Assembly: GCF_010614725.1 (NCBI RefSeq)
Contig: NZ_JAAEHL010000001.1
Span: 434,001-498,000 of the forward strand
Length of the DNA stretch: 64,000 nt
Origin: Flavobacterium ajazii
GTDB lineage: Bacteria > Bacteroidota > Bacteroidia > Flavobacteriales > Flavobacteriaceae
Direction: 5' to 3'
Shown here: positions 46,381 to 57,855 of the stretch, one piece after another
How the letters are laid out: each line of letters begins with the position of its first letter
Numbering within the stretch: position 1 is the stretch's first letter
Program-made: the position numbers and the translations under genes
Notes under the pieces: generated by a model
The model's input: the letters and a program-made list of their open reading frames with translations, nothing else
The model's database searches: none
Told to the model about the DNA's origin: nothing

Positions 46381-46419
46381 GGGGTAATTACAGCATTATA
46401 AAAGGGGTAAATCAGCATT
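46381..46419 (-). promoter_or_regulatory. Predicted HTCS operator upstream of susC
   Basis: On the plus strand two direct repeats, GGGGTAATTACAGCATT (46381-46397) and GGGGTAAATCAGCATT (46404-46419), are spaced 22-23 bp apart, about two helical turns. The pair begins 22 bp upstream of the -7 box and 151 bp from the susC ATG. The same arrangement recurs before the GH2 gene. AraC-type regulators usually bind such repeats; linking it to the HTCS encoded at 50127-54221 is inference. Confidence 0.68.
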
Positions 46420-46571
46420 TTACCATTAAATACAAGTTTTTTTTATTGTCATGATAAAAAAACATGGTTAAAAATATTTTATACATAATTATTTAAAATT
46501 CAAAACGAGATTTTTCAGGGAATTAAGTAGTTAATTTTTATCATAAAAAGATTAATAATTAGCTTAAAAAC

Positions 46572-46597
46572 AAAAAGGCTGTCAAAATAGACAGCCT
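46572..46597 (-). terminator. Rho-independent terminator after GH105
   Basis: An 8-bp perfect stem (46576-46583 with 46590-46597) has loop AAAATA. Read leftward it is followed by TTTTTGTTTTT. It ends the GH105 transcript before the susC promoter. Confidence 0.85.
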
Positions 46598-46622
46598 CAT
46601 AATAGTGTGAAATAATGATACA

Positions 46623-47771
46623 TCATTTTACATAACGATACATTTCTGATGCTGCGAGTAGAAAAGCCCCTACTCCAAAATCAGCTGTAGAATTTTTGTC
46701 TACCACCTGCCCCGGAATTGCTTTTTCTCCAATAGGCTGCATATATCCAACTGTACCATCTTCCTGAAGTGCAAATGTTGTTAAGTAATTCCATGATTTT
46801 TGGACAACAGGCAGATAGGTTTTCTTATCTAAAATTCCGTTATTGATTCCCCATAAAAATCCGTACGTAAAAAAGGCTGTTCCGCTTGTTTCAGGTCCCG
46901 GGGCATGTTCAGGATCGAGAATACTTCTTGTCCAATAGCCTTCTTTTTGCTGAGCTGCTGCTAAAGCCTGAGCCATATCTTTAAAACGGTTAATGTATTC
47001 GCTTCTATGTTTAGCTGTTTTAGGCAAATCCTGAATAATTTTGGCATAACCGGCAAAAATCCAGCCGTCTCCCCTTGCCCAAAAGTCTTTTTTGCCGTTA
47101 GCACTTTTGTGTTTTGGATAAACATATTTGGCATCACGAAAATATAGTTTAGCTTCATTATCATACATAATTCCATCGGCATATTGCAGATAAGAATGCA
47201 GCTTTTCCAGATACATTTCGTTTCCGGTAACGTTGTATAACTTTGTCATTACCGGCATTACCATATATAAACCATCTACCCACCACCAGTAATCAATTGC
47301 TGAAGTGCTCATTTCATATTCCATCACTTCGCGGGCACGTGCAATTTTGCGTGGATCGTTTTTTCCTGTAAAATTGTATAAGTCAATATAGGTTTGAAAA
47401 CAAATCTGCCAGTCTCCAAACAAAACGTGTTTGTCGGTTTCTCCATAATTGTATTTCCACTCCGATTTGTCATTTGATTTGGCTCCCATCCATTGGTTCT
47501 TCTCGGCCCAGACCATAGAATAATCCAGATACTTTTTGTTTTGGGTCACTTTGTAAGCTTCCATATTTCCGGTATGGTAGGCCGAAACATGCCAAAAAGA
47601 ATTCCCAGGTTCAGGATGTGTTTCCTGCCAGTGATTGTTGACTTTATTAATAATCGAAATAACTTCTTTCTTTGATTGTTTTATCGCTGATGTCTTTTGG
47701 GCTGTGCTTTTGCAGCTTAAAAGGGAAACAGCCGCCAATGCAATAAAAAATGAGTTTTTTAAATTTATCAT
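46623..47771 (-). CDS. GH105 unsaturated (rhamno)galacturonyl hydrolase, lipoprotein
   Basis: The best start is the ATG at 47771, giving 382 residues with a lipoprotein signal (FFIALAAVSLLSCKS, lipidated Cys). A longer frame to 47822 would run into a repeat element and add a non-signal-like tail. The (alpha/alpha)6-barrel of GH105 shows DYWWWVDGLYMVMPVM and DFWARGDGWIFAGYAKIIQDLP, which hold the catalytic Asp region of YteR-type enzymes. The protein hydrolyses unsaturated uronic acid from lyase products of pectin or rhamnogalacturonan. It lies between the LRR gene and the susC promoter; repeat element A sits just upstream. Confidence 0.92.
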   Translation of the reverse strand: MINLKNSFFIALAAVSLLSCKSTAQKTSAIKQSKKEVISIINKVNNHWQETHPEPGNSFWHVSAYHTGNMEAYKVTQNKKYLDYSMVWAEKNQWMGAKSNDKSEWKYNYGETDKHVLFGDWQICFQTYIDLYNFTGKNDPRKIARAREVMEYEMSTSAIDYWWWVDGLYMVMPVMTKLYNVTGNEMYLEKLHSYLQYADGIMYDNEAKLYFRDAKYVYPKHKSANGKKDFWARGDGWIFAGYAKIIQDLPKTAKHRSEYINRFKDMAQALAAAQQKEGYWTRSILDPEHAPGPETSGTAFFTYGFLWGINNGILDKKTYLPVVQKSWNYLTTFALQEDGTVGYMQPIGEKAIPGQVVDKNSTADFGVGAFLLAASEMYRYVK

Positions 47772-47813
47772 TATATAAAAATTTGGTTTGAAATCTGTTA
47801 GTAAAGTTTTTTC

Positions 47814-47886
47814 TAAACACATAGAATCATAGTTTTTGTAAACTCTAAAAAAGGCGTTTCACTTTATATAAAAAGAATCTATATTA
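47814..47886 (-). repeat. Intergenic repeat element, copy A
   Basis: This ~73-bp element begins AAACACATAGAATCATAG and contains AAAAAAGGCGTTTCACTT. It lies about 43 bp upstream of the GH105 start. It aligns with copies at 49886-49962 and 63188-63263. Its distal end is more diverged than in copies B and C. Confidence 0.7.
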
Positions 47887-47899
47887 GCCTTTAATTTTT

Positions 47900-48574
47900 T
47901 TAGTAATCATATCTATAGGTTGAATATTCTCCTTTTTGAATAATTGTTTTATAGTCTCTATCGAATTTTTCTTCAAGCTCAGATTTAATTTTTTCCGCCT
48001 TGTAGTTATAATGTTTCTTATTTAAAAAACCGACTGTTCGTATTGTAGGATGTTCAAGAATTGGTTTTAAATTCCCATCCAAAATGTTCGTATTTACAAA
48101 ACGGAAATCTATAAGATTGGGAAAATCACTTAAAAAATTAAGGTTTTCAATCGATGCACAGGAATTTAAACACAAGACTTTAAGTTTTTTTAACTTCGAA
48201 AGTTCGTCAGTAAATTTAAATTTTTTAGATTGGTTGATATGTAAAAACTCTAAACTGTTACTAGTCTGTCCCAAGCCTTTATCATCTTCAAGCTTTGTAC
48301 AATAATGCAGTTCAAGTCTTCTGAGATTATTGAATTTTTCAAGCCCTGTTAAGTTTCTAATATTAGCCAAATTTAATTCAAGATATAAAAGTTTGTCGTT
48401 TTTTGATAAATTATCAAATGAGTTTAGCTTCTCTTTTAAATGCCATATAATTGCGTATTCAGAGTTTTCAAAAATCTTATTTGCTGTTTGAATAGAATTT
48501 TCTTTAAAATTCTTATGAAAAATTTTGTTCTGCTCTAATTGTTCAAGCCATATTGTGTTATATCTCCAATCCAT
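47900..48574 (-). CDS. Leucine-rich repeat protein of unknown function
   Basis: The 224-residue protein has no signal peptide or membrane segment, so it should be cytoplasmic. From about 60 to 165 it has short LRRs: LLYLELNLANIRNLTGLEKF, LRRLELHYCTKLED, LEFLHINQSKKF, LKVLCLNSCASIENLNFLSDF, LIDFRFVNTNIL. The charged C-terminus (KIKSELEEKFDRDYKTII) is helical. It is unlike any PUL component. LRR domains of this kind bind proteins and are common in toxin-immunity proteins, but nothing nearby resembles a toxin. It sits between GH105 and a DUF2264 gene, bracketed by repeat copies A and B. Confidence 0.75.
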   Translation of the reverse strand: MDWRYNTIWLEQLEQNKIFHKNFKENSIQTANKIFENSEYAIIWHLKEKLNSFDNLSKNDKLLYLELNLANIRNLTGLEKFNNLRRLELHYCTKLEDDKGLGQTSNSLEFLHINQSKKFKFTDELSKLKKLKVLCLNSCASIENLNFLSDFPNLIDFRFVNTNILDGNLKPILEHPTIRTVGFLNKKHYNYKAEKIKSELEEKFDRDYKTIIQKGEYSTYRYDY

Positions 48575-48616
48575 TTTCTGTCTTATCTTTTATTGTTTCA
48601 ATTCGCATTATAACGA

Positions 48617-49861
48617 TTATTTTTCAGCATGGTCAATTGGAATCTGCTGACCAGACCATATTTTCTTTTGTGTCCACGGCTCATAAGCATCCCTCCAAAA
48701 CGAATCTGTTTCCGGTAAGCCCAAAACTAAAAAGGCTTCGGAACACAAATATAAACTTCCTGTTGAGATATAACCTTCACCAATGTTATTCTGATGACCG
48801 TATAAACCTACCTGAAGCCAGCCTTTTTTATCAAAAGTACCTTTTGCATTTATCTGGTTGTGAATCATAGTATAGAGAGCCGACCGAACCTGTGCGGGAG
48901 CAACTTCTTTTGGCAATTCTTTCCAGAGCGCAATTTGAGATAATAACTGAAAAGCACCAAAACGATACGCTAATGATCTGCCAATGGGCGGATAAGTGCC
49001 ATCTGGAGAGATAAATCTTTCCTGAATAGCTGCATAACGTCTTGCTCTTTTTAATTCGGTATGATAATCGGTTTTGTAGTCGTTGTTTTTCTCTTTCAAT
49101 ACAGTTAAAATATCCAGTTGCATAGGATGAATTACAAAACTGTTGTAATAATCCCAGTGAAAATCAGGCCCATCACCGTATGTTCCGTCGCCCAGATACC
49201 ATTTTTTGTGTTCTGATAAAGCATAATTCAACCGGTTATTATCCGGGTCTTTATCGAATTTAATTATGGCAGCTTCTATCATTCCGGCAAAAAGCAGCCA
49301 GTTGCTATGATAAGGTTCAATTGCTCTGGTTGATTTTAAAGCTTTAATAACATTCTCTTTTGTAACAGGGTCCAGCGGTTCCCAAAGTTGCTTTGGTGCA
49401 CGAAGCAAGGCTTGGGCAAAAAAAGCCGCATCAACAAGAGGTTGTCTGTCTTTTACAAAATTCATAAAATCTGCCGCGTTGGGATCTGTAGCATTGTGAA
49501 TGGATTTCTGAGCCAAATCAATATATTTTGCTCTCAGTTTTCCTTCAGGAGTTTCATCCGGGCCTAATTCCAGCCACGGAGCCATTCCGGAAAGTGTTCT
49601 TCCAAAAGCTTCCAAATAGGTTACATTAGTTCTTTCATCCCAGGCACCTGGAGATTTTTCTACGGGCATTAATACTTTTAATTGATTTTTACTTAATGCA
49701 TCCAATACGGGATCTCCTATTTTGATTAAAGAAGCGACGAAAAATTCACGCACTTTTTTAGGTGAATCTTTTTCAAGCTTTTTTGATTGTGACTGAATTG
49801 TATTAATCTCTGTTAAATATATAAATGCTAATAAAACAGCGTTTCTAAAATATTTACTCAT
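48617..49861 (-). CDS. DUF2264 protein, short form
   Basis: The 414-residue protein has a signal peptide (hydrophobic part AVLLAFIYLTEIN, cleavage near IQSQ) and a single DUF2264 (alpha/alpha)6-type domain. Landmarks are WLELGPDETPEGKLRAKYIDLA, EPYHSNWLLFAGMIEAAI, WYLGDGTYGDGPDFHWDYYNSFVIHPM, FISPDGTYPPIGRSLAYRFGAFQLLSQ and QVGLYGHQNNIGEGYISTGSLYLCS. It lacks the C-terminal beta domain of the paralogue at 30722-32728. The fold and GH105/GH28 neighbours suggest action on uronic acid-containing oligosaccharides; the reaction is not established here. Repeat copy B lies 25 bp upstream of its start. Confidence 0.85.
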   Translation of the reverse strand: MSKYFRNAVLLAFIYLTEINTIQSQSKKLEKDSPKKVREFFVASLIKIGDPVLDALSKNQLKVLMPVEKSPGAWDERTNVTYLEAFGRTLSGMAPWLELGPDETPEGKLRAKYIDLAQKSIHNATDPNAADFMNFVKDRQPLVDAAFFAQALLRAPKQLWEPLDPVTKENVIKALKSTRAIEPYHSNWLLFAGMIEAAIIKFDKDPDNNRLNYALSEHKKWYLGDGTYGDGPDFHWDYYNSFVIHPMQLDILTVLKEKNNDYKTDYHTELKRARRYAAIQERFISPDGTYPPIGRSLAYRFGAFQLLSQIALWKELPKEVAPAQVRSALYTMIHNQINAKGTFDKKGWLQVGLYGHQNNIGEGYISTGSLYLCSEAFLVLGLPETDSFWRDAYEPWTQKKIWSGQQIPIDHAEK

Positions 49862-49885
49862 AACTCGTTTGATATAATTAATTTC

Positions 49886-49962
49886 TTAACACATAGAAAT
49901 TATAGTTTTGTATTCTTAAAAAAGGCGTTTCACTTATTCAAAAACACAGAGTTGCTATATGT
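49886..49962 (-). repeat. Intergenic repeat element, copy B
   Basis: This 77-bp element begins TTAACACATAGAAATTATAG, contains AAAAAAGGCGTTTCACTT and ends GTTGCTATATGT. It aligns along its length with copy C (63188-63263) and through most of copy A. It sits 25 bp upstream of the DUF2264 start. Confidence 0.7.
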
Positions 49963-50014
49963 AAAGAATATTTTTTTTATTTATTAAAATTTCTTTTGCT
50001 CCTTCTGAATAACA

Positions 50015-50118
50015 TTGTCATCCTGAGCGGTGTCGAAGGCTTTTTAACCGTAAAAGCTTTAAGGGCTTCGACTTTAGTTCATCCTGAAGGAAGCCGAATG
50101 GACTCAGCCAGACAGTAG
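50015..50118. repeat. REP-like extragenic palindrome
   Basis: TCATCCTGAGCGGTGTCGAAGG-type sequence (50019-50040) faces an inverted partner GGCTTCGAC (50064-50072) with further TTCATCCTGA and CAGCCAGAC fragments to 50118. GTCGAAG at 50032-50038 pairs with CTTCGAC at 50066-50072. Sequences of this kind (TCCTGAGCGnAGTCGAAG) are common extragenic repeats in many genomes. It is located in the 265-bp gap downstream of the HTCS gene. Confidence 0.65.
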
Positions 50119-50126
50119 TTTTCAAT

Positions 50127-53100
50127 TCACGTTGATTTCCAGAAACTTTCATTCAAAATATATTTATTATCCTTTACATTTTGATACTTCTTCTTAAACT
50201 CCGAAGGATTTAAATTATAAAATTGCTGAAAGTGTTTCCTGAAATATTTAATATCACCAAAACCGGCAATTGAAGCCGCTTCACTGATCTGCAAATCTGT
50301 AGTAATTAATAATGTTGCTACTTTTCGCAATCGTACATTTCGGGTAAACTCAGAAACCGATTTTCCTGTGATTTTTTTGATTTTTTTATACACCAAAGAA
50401 TAACTCATTCCTAAATGTTCAGATAAATCATTTACATTAAAATTCTCTACATCCAGATTCGCATCAATAATATCTACGATTTTATCAATCAGCTTTTTAT
50501 CCTCATCAGATAACTTTAAACTGGCTGATTTTTTGGTTACCGAATTAAGCATATAATTCTGTTCACTGTCACGTCTGGCAAATATTCCGCTGATTCGGGC
50601 CAATAAATAATCGTTATCAAATGGTTTTGTAATATAATCATCAGCTCCTACTTCTGCACCTTTTAATTTTACATCTTCAGAAGTTCCTCCTGTAAGCAGT
50701 ATGACCGGAATATGCTTTAATTCTTCATCGGTTTTAATGTGTTTGCAAAAAGCGACTCCGTTCATTTCTCCCATCACGACATCAGAAATAATCAGGTCCG
50801 GCATTATTTTTTTAATTATGGCTAACGCTGCTTCTGCATTTTCAGCTACCGTAACATGATACTTTGGCGTTAATATCCGCTTTAAATAATTCCTGATCTG
50901 AACATTATCATCTACCACCAGAATACTTTTTGCATCCTTAACCAAATCATGAACATTCTCAGGCTCTTCAACAGTTTGCAGAACATTTTCCTGTACTGCA
51001 GTATCTTCTAAAACTTCTTCTAAAAACAAGGTTCTGTCACTCAAATCTTCACGAATTTCAACATCTCCAAAGTGTTCTTTTCCGAGTAATAATCTAATTT
51101 CAAAAACAGATCCTCCATTTTCATTATCACGACAGCTTACTTTTCCGTGGTGCTGTGTAATAAACTGCTTTACGAGATAAAGACCAATTCCGAATCCTTT
51201 TCGGTTATTCCGTATGTTTTGATTAGACTGATAAAACAGGTTGAAAATTTTGTCTTTATCAGTATCCGAAACTCCTTCTCCATTATCGATAACATTGATA
51301 ATTACCTCATTTTCTGAACAACGTAAATTAACCGTTACAGCTCCGTTTTCTTTTTCTGTAAATTTTAAAGCATTCGAAATCAAATTAAAAAGCGCCATTT
51401 CAATTTTTTCCCGATCTACATAAACCATTACTTTTTCTTCTGAAATACTAAAACTGTAATCGATTTTTTTGGTTTTGGCATGCTGCACAAAACAGCTAAA
51501 AACCTCTTTACATAATTCTACAATATCAATCAGACCAATTTTGAGTTTTCCGGTTTCAGTTTCGGTTTTTCTAAAAAGAAGCAGTTGGTCAACCAGACTC
51601 AGTAACCTTCTCGAATTGCTGTACACCATTTCTATAGCCGCTGGATCTATCTGCTGATCTGTACCATAAATTATTTCCTTTAATGGATTGATAATCATAG
51701 TTAAAGGCGACCTGAATTCATGTGAAATATTAGTAAAAAATGTTAATTTCTTTTCATTCAGTTCTTTTTCCTGTTTTGCTAAATCTTGTGAAAGCCTTAC
51801 CTCATATTTCAGTTTTTCCTGTTGGCGCTGGTATTTATCGACTACATAAATAATCAATCCAACGAAGAGAAAATAGACAAAATAGGCGAAGCCGCTTCTG
51901 TACCAAGGCGGTAAGATGGTAACAGGTAATGAAATAGATTTTGTATTCCATATTCCCTCTGCATTGGTAGATTTAATTTTAAGCACATAATCGCCTTCTG
52001 TTATTCTGGAATAATTTGCATTGCGGATATTGTCCACATAATGCCATTGCGAATCCCAGCCTTCTAAAAAATAAGCATAGGATATTTTTTCAGGCAGACT
52101 ATATTCTAATGCGGCAAATTCGATATTGAGCATCGATTCATCATACGGTAATTTTAATTTATCAATTCCGAAAACAGACAAACCCTCTTGATCGTAAACC
52201 TTATTATTTACTTTTATCGAAGTCATAATCAGCTTTGGGAAATCATGAAACTGATTCGTTATTTTGGTATTGATGATATTAAAACCTTTAATTCCGCCAA
52301 ATACAATTTCGCCCGTAGAAAGTTTCAGGGCAGCATTGTAATTAAACTGATTGCTTTGAAGTCCGTCAGCATCATGATAACTGGTTATTTTTCCGTTAGA
52401 TACATTGTATACAAATATTCCGTTATAGGTACTGCACCAATAATTCCCCTGATTATCCTGAACAATATTTAATACGGAGTTATTGGGAAGTTTATTTCTC
52501 TGAGTCAAAAAACTGCTTTTAAAAGTCTGCGGATTCAAAAGCATCAAACCGCCTCCTTCTGTACCCACAAGCATTTTTGTATCAGAATGCGAAACAATAG
52601 AACGTACCGGATATTTTACATCAATCTCTTTTCGTTTCATTGTTTTAAGATTGAGCTGATACAATTTCGAAAAATTTCCGATCCAAAGGTTACCGTTTTT
52701 ATCTTCTGTCATCGAAATGATTCCTCTGATTTTGGCATCCACAAAATCAAAGTGATCCGTTGTTTCATTATAACGATATAACCCTTCTTCATCCGGAGAA
52801 GCGGCCCATAAAACGTTATTTTTGCTTCGAAAAAGTACCCAGATATTCTTTTGATTTCCATTTAGTTTTGGATTAAAAAGACTGTATTTTTTAAAGCTTC
52901 GGGTTTGGGAATTAAACCGACAAACTCCTCCACCGTAAGTCCCGAACCAGGTTCCTTTAGTGTCTTTTACAATGGCTGAAACGAAATTATTTGATAACGA
53001 ATTGGGATTGTTTGCATCATAGGAATAATTTGTAAACGTATTATTCTTTCTGTTCCATAAACTTACACCGCCTCCGTCTGTTCCTATCCACAGATTTTCA

Positions 53101-54221
53101 TTGTCCTGTTCGGATAACGAAAGAATAAAATCACTTGGCAGTGTATTTTTTATCTTTTCGTTTTTTGAAATTGTCGTAAAAGGGCTTTTTCTTTCTTCAA
53201 TTGTATTAACACCTCCGCGCAAAGTTCCAATCCAAACGCGGTTTTGATTATCTGAAAACAGAGAAGAAATAGCGTTACTGTTAAGCTTTTCTTCATTCAG
53301 GTCTGAACTTAGCGGAGAAAAACTGTCGGAAGTATAATTGTATTTTACAATACCGTTCCCGTTTGTAGCGATCCACAATTCTTTTGCTTCTGGTTTACAC
53401 ATCAAATCTGAAACAGGATACTGAATTTCCTGATTCTTATAAAAATGATGCGTTTTATTTAAAACATTATATTTCAACAACCCTTCTTCTGCTCCAAGCC
53501 AGATATTTGAAAACTTATCATATAAAATACAGCCGCTTCCTAAAACAACCGGAAAAACTACTGAAAGTTTTCTGGCTGAAATATCCATAGTTGCAAGCCC
53601 AACACCGGCAACAGAACACCACAATTTACCAGATTTATCAAAATCGATTTCCTGAACATGATAGTCCCACAGTAATTTTCCCTTGACATAAAGTGGAATC
53701 TGAATAATTTTCTCTTCATTTCCTGCGTAATAAAGCAAACCCTTACCTGCTGTCGCTATATACATTTTTGATTTAAAATCCCTGATTTGATTGACTACAA
53801 AATCAATCACTTCATTTTTGGAAGTTTTCGCATCTGTATAACTCTTTGTTGTAAACTTGTTTCTTAAATAATCATAAACACTAATCCCCCCTTTTGTACC
53901 AATCCAAATTTCATTCTGAGTTCCGCAAATACTAACAATTCTGTTGTTAACTAACGAATTGGCGTCATTGGGTTCGTTTCTGAAACTCAGAAAATTATAA
54001 CCGTCATACCTGCTGATTCCGTCATATGTTCCAAACCACATCAAACCCCGTTTATCTTTATAAACAGAAGTCACAGCGTTATTGGCAAGACCATTTTGGA
54101 TTCCGATATAACCAATATCATATTTTTCCTGTCCGTATTTTGGAATTGAAGTTTTTACAGCCTGAGGCTTAGCCGTAACGCAAACTAAAAACATTAAAAA
54201 TAAAAGGGCTTTATTTCTCAA
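50127..54221 (-). CDS. Hybrid two-component system regulator (HTCS) of the PUL
   Basis: The 1364-residue one-protein signalling system has: signal peptide; periplasmic Reg_prop propellers (about 30-700; e.g. VYKDKRGLMWFGTYDGISRYDG); a Y_Y_Y domain (about 700-775); a TM helix (about 785-805, FAYFVYFLFVGLIIYVV); HisKA (ISHEFRSPLTMIINPLKEI); HATPase_c (LISNALKFTEKENG; DNGEGVSD; GFGIGLYLVKQF); receiver (about 1090-1210, ILVVDDNVQI, DLIISDVVMGEMNG, ITKPF); and an AraC HTH_18 (from about 1258, LSEHLGMSYSLVYKKIKKITGKS, ISEAASIAGFGDIKYFRKHFQQFYNLNPSEF). The propeller pair senses an oligosaccharide from the target glycan. The DNA-binding domain then activates PUL promoters, here probably the two GGGG operators. 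Confidence 0.96.
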   Translation of the reverse strand: MRNKALLFLMFLVCVTAKPQAVKTSIPKYGQEKYDIGYIGIQNGLANNAVTSVYKDKRGLMWFGTYDGISRYDGYNFLSFRNEPNDANSLVNNRIVSICGTQNEIWIGTKGGISVYDYLRNKFTTKSYTDAKTSKNEVIDFVVNQIRDFKSKMYIATAGKGLLYYAGNEEKIIQIPLYVKGKLLWDYHVQEIDFDKSGKLWCSVAGVGLATMDISARKLSVVFPVVLGSGCILYDKFSNIWLGAEEGLLKYNVLNKTHHFYKNQEIQYPVSDLMCKPEAKELWIATNGNGIVKYNYTSDSFSPLSSDLNEEKLNSNAISSLFSDNQNRVWIGTLRGGVNTIEERKSPFTTISKNEKIKNTLPSDFILSLSEQDNENLWIGTDGGGVSLWNRKNNTFTNYSYDANNPNSLSNNFVSAIVKDTKGTWFGTYGGGVCRFNSQTRSFKKYSLFNPKLNGNQKNIWVLFRSKNNVLWAASPDEEGLYRYNETTDHFDFVDAKIRGIISMTEDKNGNLWIGNFSKLYQLNLKTMKRKEIDVKYPVRSIVSHSDTKMLVGTEGGGLMLLNPQTFKSSFLTQRNKLPNNSVLNIVQDNQGNYWCSTYNGIFVYNVSNGKITSYHDADGLQSNQFNYNAALKLSTGEIVFGGIKGFNIINTKITNQFHDFPKLIMTSIKVNNKVYDQEGLSVFGIDKLKLPYDESMLNIEFAALEYSLPEKISYAYFLEGWDSQWHYVDNIRNANYSRITEGDYVLKIKSTNAEGIWNTKSISLPVTILPPWYRSGFAYFVYFLFVGLIIYVVDKYQRQQEKLKYEVRLSQDLAKQEKELNEKKLTFFTNISHEFRSPLTMIINPLKEIIYGTDQQIDPAAIEMVYSNSRRLLSLVDQLLLFRKTETETGKLKIGLIDIVELCKEVFSCFVQHAKTKKIDYSFSISEEKVMVYVDREKIEMALFNLISNALKFTEKENGAVTVNLRCSENEVIINVIDNGEGVSDTDKDKIFNLFYQSNQNIRNNRKGFGIGLYLVKQFITQHHGKVSCRDNENGGSVFEIRLLLGKEHFGDVEIREDLSDRTLFLEEVLEDTAVQENVLQTVEEPENVHDLVKDAKSILVVDDNVQIRNYLKRILTPKYHVTVAENAEAALAIIKKIMPDLIISDVVMGEMNGVAFCKHIKTDEELKHIPVILLTGGTSEDVKLKGAEVGADDYITKPFDNDYLLARISGIFARRDSEQNYMLNSVTKKSASLKLSDEDKKLIDKIVDIIDANLDVENFNVNDLSEHLGMSYSLVYKKIKKITGKSVSEFTRNVRLRKVATLLITTDLQISEAASIAGFGDIKYFRKHFQQFYNLNPSEFKKKYQNVKDNKYILNESFWKST

Positions 54222-54264
54222 AATATTAGGTATTTAAGGCTAAATATAACTTAAATCAGAAAAA

Positions 54265-54283
54265 CCTATGAACAACTCATAGG
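54265..54283 (-). terminator. Rho-independent terminator after GH2
   Basis: A perfect 7-bp stem (CCTATGA 54265-54271 with 54277-54283) has a 5-nt loop. Read leftward it runs into TTTTTCTG. It lies 37 bp after the GH2 stop and so separates GH2 from the HTCS gene. Confidence 0.75.
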
Positions 54284-54319
54284 CTTTCTTTCTACACAAA
54301 CATAAACAAAAACGTCAAA

Positions 54320-57436
<3,117 letters not shown>

Positions 57437-57559
57437 TTAATTATTTTTACAAAATCAGGTTAAGATGTAGTACTCCGCAATTTTATTTCAGATTCACTTT
57501 ATAATTATTATCAGAAAAGAAATTAAAGACAAACTGAATCAGAAATAAAGAACTTGTTA

Positions 57560-57567
57560 CAAATTTA
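57560..57567 (-). promoter_or_regulatory. GH2 promoter -7 element TAAATTTG
   Basis: On the minus strand TAAATTTG matches TAnnTTTG, 22 bp downstream of the operator's proximal GGGG box. No -33 TTTG is present. The leader would be about 115 nt, like that of susC. Confidence 0.65.
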
Positions 57568-57589
57568 GATAACGACACATAAGCCAGGA

Positions 57590-57626
57590 GGGGCTTTACA
57601 ACAAAATAGAAGGGGTATATCTGCAT
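57590..57626 (-). promoter_or_regulatory. Predicted HTCS operator upstream of GH2
   Basis: Plus-strand direct repeats GGGGCTTTACAACA (from 57590) and GGGGTATATCTGCAT (57612-57626) are 22 bp apart. Aligned with the susC operator the two blocks share GGGG, TTACA-CA, ATA-AAGGGGTA-ATC-GCAT. The distance to the ATG is 153 bp (151 bp at susC). Confidence 0.66.
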
Positions 57627-57855
57627 CTGCTGTATAAAAAAGAGTTAAAAATGCCCCAAAAAGGGGATTACTTCACAAAAAAATAATCGTTTTTAAAAAC
57701 TTCTTTCAAGCAAAATCGATATTCTGTCCGCTTTGGATTAATTGAGGAAGCACATTCTTAATTGAGAATTTTAACAAAAAATAAAGTTTCTTTCTTGACA
57801 TTTTTTGCTAACTTCAATGAAATTAAGTTTTCTTTTATTATAAAAACAATTAATT

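Larger units (their letters stand above)
46230..46622 (-). other. susC upstream region
   Basis: This 393-bp gap holds the leader and -7 box of susC, the predicted HTCS operator and, at its far end, the terminator of the GH105 gene (46572-46597). The leader contains a short TTCTAAA/TTTAGAA inverted repeat. The rest (46420-46570) is AT-rich spacer. Confidence 0.6.
57437..57855. other. Divergent promoter region between GH2 and GH130
   Basis: This 419-bp gap contains the GH2 leader, -7 box (57560-57567) and operator (57590-57626). A further GCCCC-A5-GGGG palindrome with GGGGATTACTTCA lies at about 57653-57675 and could be a third, weak half-site facing GH130. The GH130-proximal 180 bp show no clear -7 element. 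Confidence 0.55.

Noticed and set aside
47772..47822. Upstream start extending GH105 by 17 residues
   Set aside because: The extension places non-signal-like residues before a clear lipoprotein signal and runs into the repeat element; the ATG at 47771 is preferred.
57653..57675. GCCCC-A5-GGGG palindrome as a terminator
   Set aside because: Stem of only four G-C pairs and no transcript end nearby; kept only as a possible weak regulator half-site.
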